The notes beneath the pieces are model-generated. The model did no database searches. It was given only the letters and a program-made list of their open reading frames with translations, and was not told the origin of the DNA. 52,246 bases of DNA from JANNNF01 sp040385825 (lineage in GTDB: Bacteria; Pseudomonadota; Alphaproteobacteria; Rhodobacterales; Rhodobacteraceae): the NCBI GenBank assembly GCA_040385825.1, contig JAZKGQ010000025.1, forward strand, positions 1 to 52,246, read 5' to 3'. Numbering within the stretch: position 1 is the first letter of the stretch; each line of letters opens with the position of its first letter. The position numbers and the translations under genes are program-made. Shown piece by piece: positions 42,988-52,246 of the stretch.

Positions 42988-43512
42988 GTGCAGTGGTATC
43001 AGGTGATCTTCGAGCTGATCGACATGCGGTCGTTTTCGAACCTGTGGTACTGGATCGCGCTTGCGGTGCTGTGGTCCTCGACCAGCCACTGGGTGGTCGG
43101 CGTGCCGTTCGACATGATCCTGCGGGCGCGCAGGCAAGGCGGCCAGCCACAGGCCGATCTTGAAACCATGGTGCGGATCAACGTCACACGCCTGCTGTAC
43201 ATCGCGCGCACCGCCGGGCTGTGGCTGGTGGGGTTTGTCTGTTTCGTGCTGACCGCGCTTGGCGTGCTGGGTTTCGGCTTTGACATCGAGTTTGCGCAGG
43301 CCCTGCTGTTTCTGATCGCCCCGATGACGCTGGTGGGGCTGTTGACCATCAACACCGCCTTTCACATCGAGGCGGGCGACGCCGAAGGCAAGGCCCTGCA
43401 CCGACGGCTGACCCGGCACCGGCTGACCTTGCAGGCCATCGGCATGGTGTCGATCTTTGTCACGGCCATGTTCGGCATGTGGCAGAACATGCAGCTTGGC
43501 GCGTTCGGATAA
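42988..43512 (+). CDS. Conserved four-helix inner membrane protein
   Basis: The 174-residue product has four hydrophobic helices: NLWYWIALAVLWSSTSHW, GLWLVGFVCFVLTALGVLG, ALLFLIAPMTLVGLL and LQAIGMVSIFVTAMFGMW. Conserved-looking polar stretches are ELIDMRSFSN before the first helix and GVPFDMILRARRQGG after it. Similar Rhodobacterales proteins are sometimes labelled a component of the SufBCD complex, a name I could not justify from sequence. I chose GTG at 42988, which begins directly at the conserved start; ATG at 42958 would add ten residues. It precedes mfd by 26 bases, so co-transcription is likely. Confidence 0.8.
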   Translation: MQWYQVIFELIDMRSFSNLWYWIALAVLWSSTSHWVVGVPFDMILRARRQGGQPQADLETMVRINVTRLLYIARTAGLWLVGFVCFVLTALGVLGFGFDIEFAQALLFLIAPMTLVGLLTINTAFHIEAGDAEGKALHRRLTRHRLTLQAIGMVSIFVTAMFGMWQNMQLGAFG

Positions 43513-43538
43513 GGCTTGCGCGGGTTCGGAGTACCACA

Positions 43539-46982
<3,444 letters not shown>

Positions 46983-47389
46983 GGTGGCTTGGCTGACCGC
47001 CGGGGGTTTCACACCCCCACCACAGATTGGCGGGTCGCCAATCTGTCTCCCCCTGTGGGATATTTAGAATGGAATGAGCCTTCACTGAACCACCCTTCTT
47101 CTGCCCGGAATCAAGCGCGTAGTGCGCCGGGCAATGCCCCGTTGCCCGGCAGGCGTTTGCTTTGGCAAACGCCGAGAGGGGGCCGCCCCCACGGGCGGGC
47201 ATTCTGCGACGTCGCCAACAGAATTTCGGTGGGAGAAGTTGACCCATAAATCGCGTAGAACAGCCGTTGTCTGCCCACCCGGCGGTCGGGCATTTCCCTC
47301 TCGTCGTGCGGGCTGGAAGGCACTCAGGAAAACTGGGCCGGTTGCATGAAGTGTTATCCTACCCAAGAGACGGAAAATGAAAATTCTAG
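46983..47389. other. Gene-free gap between mfd and the MFS gene
   Basis: This 407-base stretch holds a dense set of hairpins in its first half (described separately). A GGGATATTT-type element lies at about 47057-47081, and an AT-richer end follows near 47345-47389. Short open frames here (for example 46989-47249) run through the repeats and look spurious. No RNA gene or convincing promoter was recognised, and both neighbouring genes end toward it. Confidence 0.6.
47002..47190. repeat. Cluster of five perfect hairpins
   Basis: The hairpins are GGGGGT/ACCCCC (47002-47018), CAGATTGGC/GCCAATCTG (47023-47045), GCCGGGCAA/TTGCCCGGC (47126-47150), GGCGTTTGC/GCAAACGCC (47152-47173) and GGGGG/CCCCC (47178-47190). 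Three of them have perfect 9-bp arms. The first may end mfd transcription; the rest look like a composite palindromic intergenic repeat. Confidence 0.75.
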
Positions 47390-48619
47390 TCAAGGTTTAG
47401 CAGTTGGGTTCGGACCCAGGCCCCGCATCAGCAGGAATGCCAAGCCCGAAAAGATCGCGACTCCCAGCATCATCGGCACCGGGGTTCCGTCGAAGGCAAG
47501 GCCCATCGGAACGGCCAGCAGCACCGAAGCCACCGTGGCAATCGCGCCGGTGACCGAGGCTGCCATGCCCGCGATATGACCCACGGGTTCCAGTGCCAGC
47601 GCGTTCAGGTTGCCAAGCGTCATGCCCGCCATGAAGAACACGCCGATGGTCCAGAACAGATAGGCGGGGAAATACAGCGCCTCGGGCCAGACCCCGGCCC
47701 AGACGGTCAGCGCCATCAGGCCGGAGATCACGATTTGCGCCGCCAGCGTGGCGCTGACCAGACGCCGCATGCCAAGGCGCACCACGAACGTCGCGTTCAC
47801 CAGACTGGCCGACCCTGCCACGACCGCGATCACCGCGAACCAGAAGGGGAAGCTGTCGGCGCGGTCGAAGGTCACGTCAAAGATCGGCTGCGTGGCAGAC
47901 AGGGTGCCGAACAGGCTGGCAAAGCACAGGGTCTGCACCGCGATGGAATAGCGGATGGCGCGGTGGCTCAGTACTTCGAGAAACGAGTGTTTCAGGGTGG
48001 CGACGGCCATCGGGCGGCGCAACTGGGGCGGCAGGGTTTCAGGCTGGCGCAACGAGAACCAGGTCATGATGACCGCAAAGAAGATCAGGAAGGCAAGGAA
48101 GATCGACCGCCAGCCGAAGGCGTCGATGATCACCGACCCAAGCAGCGGGGCGACGGCGGGAACCAGCGTGAACACCATCATGGCAAAGCTGACCACGCGG
48201 GCCATTTCGCGCCCCTTGTGCAGGTCGCGCACCAGTGCCAGCGACACGATGCGTGGCCCTGCGACGCCAAGGCCCTGAATGACCCGCGCCAGCAGCACGG
48301 TTTCCAGCGTGGGGGCCAAGTATGCGATCAGGGTGCCAACGCAATAGAGCGCGGCCCCGCCAAGGATCACCGGCTTGCGGCCAAAGCTGTCGGACAGCGG
48401 GCCTGCCAGCAGCGTGCCCATCCCCATGCCCAGCACGAAGGAGGTGATGATCAACTGCGCCCGGTTCACCGCATTGGGCGAGAGTTCCGCCGCGATCTGC
48501 GGCAGGGCGGGCAGCATGGCGTCGATGGAAAACGCGATGGTGGCGAACATCATCGCGATCAGGGCGATGAATTCGGTGGGGTGCAGGCGGGCGGGGCTGG
48601 ATGCGGGAATGGATGTCAT
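47390..48619 (-). CDS. Bcr/CflA family MFS efflux transporter
   Basis: The 409-residue protein has twelve transmembrane helices of the major facilitator superfamily. The Bcr/CflA subgroup is shown by MFATIAFSIDAMLPALPQI in helix 1, the motif A GPLSDSFGRKPVILGG between helices 2 and 3, and RVIQGLGVAGPRIVSLALVRD in helix 4. Relatives export drugs such as bicyclomycin, chloramphenicol or sulfonamides, or dipeptides. It is monocistronic; the DsbA-like gene ends 46 bases upstream on the same strand. Confidence 0.9.
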   Translation of the reverse strand: MTSIPASSPARLHPTEFIALIAMMFATIAFSIDAMLPALPQIAAELSPNAVNRAQLIITSFVLGMGMGTLLAGPLSDSFGRKPVILGGAALYCVGTLIAYLAPTLETVLLARVIQGLGVAGPRIVSLALVRDLHKGREMARVVSFAMMVFTLVPAVAPLLGSVIIDAFGWRSIFLAFLIFFAVIMTWFSLRQPETLPPQLRRPMAVATLKHSFLEVLSHRAIRYSIAVQTLCFASLFGTLSATQPIFDVTFDRADSFPFWFAVIAVVAGSASLVNATFVVRLGMRRLVSATLAAQIVISGLMALTVWAGVWPEALYFPAYLFWTIGVFFMAGMTLGNLNALALEPVGHIAGMAASVTGAIATVASVLLAVPMGLAFDGTPVPMMLGVAIFSGLAFLLMRGLGPNPTAKP

Positions 48620-48665
48620 GCGGGCGGCGTATCATGGGCGGCCGGGGCCGGCACCCGCTAAACCG

Positions 48666-49310
48666 TCATGGCTGGGTCGCGTTTTGCGCAATCAGCTCGT
48701 CCATCGCCTGTTGCCACAGCGCGACGGGCTGCGCCCCCGACAGGACGTATTGGTTGGCCACCACAAAGCAGGGCACGCCGGTCACCCCCCTTTCGCGGGC
48801 ATGGGCATCGCGGGCAATGATCGTGTCGCGGTCGGCGTCGCCGTCCAGCAGGCGGGCGATGGCCAGACGGTCCAGCCCGGCGCTGGCCGCCACATCCGCC
48901 AGCACGCCGGGATTGCCGATGTCGCGGCCTTCCTTCCAGTAGGCGCGGAACAGGGCCGACACCACCGGGGTCTGGCGGCTTTCCAGCCCGGCCCAGTGGA
49001 TCAGGCGATGCGCGTTCAGCGTGTTGGGAATGCGTTTGGGGGTGTCGGGGTCCAGATCGACCCCGGCCTGCCGGGCGGCATCGCGCAGGCGGGCGTGAAT
49101 CGCTGCCAGCTTGTCCGGCCCGCCGAACCTGTCGGACAGGTAGCTGCGCTTGTCGACGCCCTCTGCCGCCATCTCGGGGTTGAGCTGGAACGGATGCCAT
49201 TCGATCTGGAACGGGTGATCGGCCCGGCTTTCCAGCGCGCGGTCCAGATTGGCCTTGCCGATATGGCACCAGGGGCAGATCGGGTCGGAAAAGATATCAA
49301 GGCGGATCAT
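48666..49310 (-). CDS. DsbA family oxidoreductase (FrnE-like)
   Basis: The 214-residue cytoplasmic protein has the active-site motif CPWC at residues 12-15 (DIFSDPICPWCHIG), a helical insertion, and the cis-proline loop GVTGVPCFVV near residue 175, followed by LSGAQP. These features match the FrnE/2-hydroxychromene-2-carboxylate isomerase branch of the DsbA fold. There is no signal peptide. It probably acts in thiol redox or polyketide/glutathione-related isomerisation. The start at 49310 fits the fold; the frame upstream is open but unrelated. It is divergent from the XRE-cupin gene, with 86 bases between. Confidence 0.92.
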   Translation of the reverse strand: MIRLDIFSDPICPWCHIGKANLDRALESRADHPFQIEWHPFQLNPEMAAEGVDKRSYLSDRFGGPDKLAAIHARLRDAARQAGVDLDPDTPKRIPNTLNAHRLIHWAGLESRQTPVVSALFRAYWKEGRDIGNPGVLADVAASAGLDRLAIARLLDGDADRDTIIARDAHARERGVTGVPCFVVANQYVLSGAQPVALWQQAMDELIAQNATQP

Positions 49311-49396
49311 CGGGCACCGTTTGGCTGAACACGCACCCCAGATAGGCGGGCGCCAACCCCGTTGCAAGGCGGCTTGGCTTTGCTTATGGCAAGGCC

Positions 49397-50020
49397 ATGA
49401 CCCGACGTGACCCCCAATCCCTGATCCGCATTGCCCGCGAAGCCGGGGAGGAAACGCTGCCCGAGCCGCTGGATCTGGGGTTGCGGGTGCGGACCTTGCG
49501 CAAATCCAAAGGCTGGACGCTGGAACAGGCGGCGGTGCAGGCGGGCCTTGCGCGGTCCACCCTGTCAAAGATCGAAAACGGCCAGATGAGCCCGACCTAT
49601 GAAGCGCTGAAAAAGCTGGCCGAAGGGTTGGCGATTTCCGTGCCGCAACTGTTTACCCCACCATCGCGCGCGCAGGTCAACGGGCGCATGGCGGTGACCA
49701 AGGCGGGCGAGGGGCAGGGCCATGCCACGGTCACCTATGAACATGAGCTGATGGCGGGCAGCCTGAAGAAAAAGCAGATGCTGCCCTACCGCGCCACCAT
49801 CCGCGCCCGCGATCTGGCCGAATTCGACGGCTGGGTCCGCCATGACGGCGAGGAGTTTCTGTATGTGCTGACCGGGGTGGTGCGGCTGTATACGGAATTT
49901 TACGAACCCGTCGACCTGCGCCGGGGCGACAGCGCCTATTACGACGCTTCGATGGGGCATAACGTGATCAGCCTGTCCGAGGATGACGCGACCCTGCTGT
50001 GGGTCACGTCCCTGGTCTAG
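49397..50020 (+). CDS. XRE family regulator with C-terminal cupin domain
   Basis: The 207-residue protein has an N-terminal Cro/C1-type helix-turn-helix (LRVRTLRKSKGWTLEQAAVQ, then AGLARSTLSKIENGQMSPTY, about residues 28-67). Its C-terminal cupin_2 domain has EEFLYVLTGVVRLYTE and RGDSAYYDASMGHNV. This architecture is common in regulators that sense small metabolites such as amino acids or polyamines. The target may be the divergent DsbA-like gene or others; nothing in sequence decides. Confidence 0.92.
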   Translation: MTRRDPQSLIRIAREAGEETLPEPLDLGLRVRTLRKSKGWTLEQAAVQAGLARSTLSKIENGQMSPTYEALKKLAEGLAISVPQLFTPPSRAQVNGRMAVTKAGEGQGHATVTYEHELMAGSLKKKQMLPYRATIRARDLAEFDGWVRHDGEEFLYVLTGVVRLYTEFYEPVDLRRGDSAYYDASMGHNVISLSEDDATLLWVTSLV

Positions 50021-50050
50021 GCTGGCCCGGTTCGGGTTGGTCTGGTCAGG

Positions 50051-50170
50051 TCAGTTGAACCAGCCGCCCACGCGCTGCGCGCCGCCCGAAATGTCGCGGC
50101 CCATGCCGTCAACCGTGCCACAGCCGGAAAGAGCCGCCATCACGGCCACAAGGATCATCAGGTTTTTCAT
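50051..50170 (-). CDS. Entericidin A/B family lipoprotein (39 aa)
   Basis: The 39-residue product has a lipoprotein signal (MKNLMILVAVMAALSGC) with the lipobox LSGC and then GTVDGMGRDISGGAQRVGGWF, the usual short entericidin tail. Entericidins are small envelope lipoproteins linked to stress and lysis in enteric bacteria; the role in alphaproteobacteria is unknown. The open frame continues upstream through 15-bp repeats, which would add repeated RRLTQ-type pentapeptides, but the lipoprotein signal requires the start at 50170. Confidence 0.85.
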   Translation of the reverse strand: MKNLMILVAVMAALSGCGTVDGMGRDISGGAQRVGGWFN

Positions 50171-50204
50171 GCTCTGCCTGTTCGTTTCTTTGTTTTGCGT
50201 TGTG

Positions 50205-50272
50205 TAGTTTGCGTTCGCCAGCCTGCGCTGTGCCAGCCTGCGCTGTGTCAGTCTGCGTTGTGTCAGTCTTCG
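50205..50272. repeat. 15-bp tandem repeat
   Basis: Units start at 50218, 50233, 50248 and 50263 (partial), with a degenerate copy before them. The first two full units are identical (CCAGCCTGCGCTGTG) and the third differs at four positions. The array lies between the entericidin and YejA-like genes and covers the last 10 bases of the latter, including its stop codon. Confidence 0.85.
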
Positions 50273-52077
50273 TACCACCACACGTCGGGCTGGAACCCCA
50301 GCCAGTCGCCGTACAGCGGCAGGCGGTCAGGATACTTCAATTGGGCCTGATGCGCCAGACGCGACACCTTGGCATACCACATCGGAATCACATATCGGCC
50401 GGTGGTCAGAATGCGATCCAGCGCTTCTGTCGCCGCCGCATATTCGGCGGGGTCATCGGTGGTCAGCATCCGGGCGATCATGGCTTCGGCTGCGGGCGAA
50501 TTCATGCCCATCCAATTGCGGCTGCCCGGCTCCGTCACCCCCGCAGACCCCCAGTACAGCGTCTGTTCGTTGCCGGGGCTCAGCGACAGCGACCGGATGT
50601 AATGCGTCATGTCAAAGTCATAGGCGGTGGTGCGTTCCTTGTACTGGGCGGAATCGACCGATGTCAGCCGGGCCGCGATGCCAAGCCGCCGCAGCGCCTG
50701 AATGAAGATGTTGGCAGCCGAGGCGGTTTCGTCCGCGCCCTGCACCAGCACGATCTCGAAGGCAAAGGGCGTGCCCTCGGCGTCTTGCAGCACGCCGTTC
50801 TGCACCGTCCAGCCCGCCTCGGCCAGCAGGGCGGTGGCGCGGCGGATGTTCTTGCGGTTGGCCTCGGACCCGTCGGAGACTGGCAGGCTGTAGCCCTCGA
50901 CAGCGCCGGGCAGCAGGTCGGCGGCATAGGGGGCCAGCAACGCGGCGACGCGGCCGGTGGCCGGGCTGCCCGGCTGCATTCCAAGGGTCGAATTGCCGAA
51001 GTAGGACGTGATGCGCGGCTGCGCGCCGCCGTTCAGCGTGGTGTTGATCATCTCGAAATTGAAAGCATAGATGAGCGCCTCGCGCACGCGCCAGTCGGCG
51101 AACATCGGCCTGCGGGTGTTGAACACAAAGCCTTCGATGCCCGAGGGGCGGCTGTGCGGGATTTCGGATTTCACGATCCGGCCGCTGGTCACATCGGGAA
51201 AGCTGTAATTTGTCAGCCATTTGGCGGCGTTGGTTTCGCGAAAGCTGCTGATGGCGCCGCCCTTGAAGGCCTCGAACACCACCGATCCTGCGCCGAAATA
51301 TTCGTAAACCACCTCGTCAAAATTGTGGAGACCGCGGTTGAAGGGCAGATCGCGGCCCCACCAGTCGGGGTTGCGTCTGTAGGTGATCGACCGGCCCGGA
51401 TCGGTGGCCGCGACCACATAGGGGCCGGATCCGATCGGGGCCGTCAGGCCTGCTGCGGTAAAATCGCGCCCCTGCCATTGGGCCTTTTGCAGGATCGGGC
51501 GCAGCCCGAGGATCAGCGGCAATTCGCGGTCGGGCGTGGTGAAGGTGAACCGCACCGTGCGGGCATCCACCGCGCTGGCCGTGGCCACCTTGGCCCAGGC
51601 GGTCGCATAGCGCGGGTTGCCAAGCGTGCCCAGGGTTTCAAACGACCACAGCACGTCGTCCACCGTGACCGGCGCCCCATCCGAGAATCGCGCCCCTTCC
51701 CGCAGGGTGAAGGCCACATAGCTGCGGGCGGCATCCGTATCGACCGATTCGGCCAAAAGACCGTAAAGGCTGAAGGGCTCGTCATAGGATCGGGCCAGAA
51801 GCGTCTCGACCGTCAGGGCGGAAATGCCTGCGGCGGGTGATCCGTTCAGGATGAAGGGGTTAAGCGAATCATAGCTGCCCGCCTCGCCAAAGGTGATGCG
51901 GCCGCCCTTGGGCGCATCGGGGTTGGCATAGGGCAGGGACACAAAATCCGGGGGGAGGGCAGGGTCGCCATACATAGCTATGCCATGGCGCGGCTCTGCC
52001 TGGGCCGGATTGCCTGCAAAACATGCGGCAAATGCGACGGTCAGCCCCGCCAGAACCCCGAGAACAGTCTGTTTCAT
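50263..52077 (-). CDS. YejA-like extracellular solute-binding protein, family 5
   Basis: The 604-residue periplasmic protein has a signal peptide ending AGNPAQA, then RHGIAMYGDPALPPDFVSLP, a standard YejA-type opening. Family 5 (oligopeptide/nickel/microcin C-type) features follow: GGRITFGEAGSYDSLNPF, FTLREGARFSDGAPVTVDDV and the C-terminal QPDVWWYED. Length equals E. coli YejA, which serves a peptide/microcin C importer. No permease or ATPase genes are in the window after it; entericidin and the repeat array follow. The ATG at 52077 is chosen since the signal begins there; 23 extra upstream residues are possible. Confidence 0.92.
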   Translation of the reverse strand: MKQTVLGVLAGLTVAFAACFAGNPAQAEPRHGIAMYGDPALPPDFVSLPYANPDAPKGGRITFGEAGSYDSLNPFILNGSPAAGISALTVETLLARSYDEPFSLYGLLAESVDTDAARSYVAFTLREGARFSDGAPVTVDDVLWSFETLGTLGNPRYATAWAKVATASAVDARTVRFTFTTPDRELPLILGLRPILQKAQWQGRDFTAAGLTAPIGSGPYVVAATDPGRSITYRRNPDWWGRDLPFNRGLHNFDEVVYEYFGAGSVVFEAFKGGAISSFRETNAAKWLTNYSFPDVTSGRIVKSEIPHSRPSGIEGFVFNTRRPMFADWRVREALIYAFNFEMINTTLNGGAQPRITSYFGNSTLGMQPGSPATGRVAALLAPYAADLLPGAVEGYSLPVSDGSEANRKNIRRATALLAEAGWTVQNGVLQDAEGTPFAFEIVLVQGADETASAANIFIQALRRLGIAARLTSVDSAQYKERTTAYDFDMTHYIRSLSLSPGNEQTLYWGSAGVTEPGSRNWMGMNSPAAEAMIARMLTTDDPAEYAAATEALDRILTTGRYVIPMWYAKVSRLAHQAQLKYPDRLPLYGDWLGFQPDVWWYED

Positions 52078-52246
52078 TCCGGCAACAATCCCATGATCCC
52101 CGTGTTTGTTGAGCCGGACAGTAGCTACGTCCTCGAACCATTTCAAACTTTTAGCTTGGCCATCGGCGCGCAGGGGATTATACAGTCCTTACTGCTCGAT
52201 AGGTTTCTTGCCTGTATGAAACCTGCCTCAATAACTTAACGCCGGC

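Noticed and set aside
46989..47249. Open frame of 86 codons after mfd
   Set aside because: It runs through the hairpin cluster, is rich in Pro/Arg, and has no ribosome site. It is most likely a by-product of the repeats.
50171..50281. N-terminal extension of the entericidin frame through the 15-bp repeats
   Set aside because: It would place a repeated RRLTQ region before a lipoprotein signal that must be at the N terminus.

Overview
This is about 52 kb of GC-rich chromosome from an alphaproteobacterium, most likely a Rhodobacterales member close to Rhodobacter, Gemmobacter or Tabrizicola. Three things point there. The chain dusB(nifR3)-ntrB-ntrC-ntrY-ntrX-trkA-trkH-hfq-hflX is intact. NtrC lacks the sigma-54 contact loop, as in Rhodobacter capsulatus. 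There are also alphaproteobacterial families such as DUF1127, DUF6456/DUF6477, a fused IspDF and an acetyl-type MetA. I see no rRNA, tRNA, CRISPR array, phage module or transposase, so this is a mostly housekeeping region with short intergenic repeats.

Layout. 1-2.7 kb: end of rpsI, a DUF1127 gene divergent from a MocR-type regulator, and an orphan small ORF. 2.8-5.6 kb: a Pot-type ABC transporter (two permeases, one ATPase) without a binding protein. 5.7-10 kb, minus strand: P-loop NTPase, metA, alpha/beta hydrolase, ppk2, tetR. 10.1-13.8 kb, minus strand: fadL, and guaA overlapping an EamA exporter. 14-19 kb: an orphan MttB-like methyltransferase, DUF6477 divergent from DUF6456, aqpZ divergent from lipA. 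19.2-21.5 kb, minus strand: hpt, a 57-residue membrane protein found here by reading, a diheme cytochrome c, a GST-like protein. 21.5-25 kb: a COQ10-like protein, a secreted esterase, and the tightly overlapped ispDF-pgpA-cinA operon. 25.2-37.2 kb: the nitrogen/redox two-component systems NtrBC and NtrYX, Trk potassium uptake, Hfq and HflX. 37.2-43.5 kb: GNAT and Ntn-hydrolase pair, a beta-hydroxyacid dehydrogenase, a SYLF lipoprotein, hemB, a four-helix membrane protein. 43.5-52.2 kb: mfd, a hairpin-rich gap, a Bcr/CflA exporter, a DsbA-family protein, an XRE-cupin regulator, an entericidin-like lipoprotein and a YejA-like binding protein.

Genes are often joined by 4-base ATGA overlaps (Pot, ispDF-pgpA-cinA, dusB-ntrB, guaA-eamA, hpt-small protein, acylase-GNAT), so translational coupling is the main organising feature. 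The points most worth a second look are the sigma-54-independent NtrC, the coupled small membrane protein after hpt, the unknown P-loop NTPase leading the metA operon, the hairpin cluster after mfd, a phased GATT-type repeat array at about 2.1 kb, and a 15-bp tandem repeat between the YejA-like gene and the entericidin gene. I did not find a clear multi-gene undescribed system.
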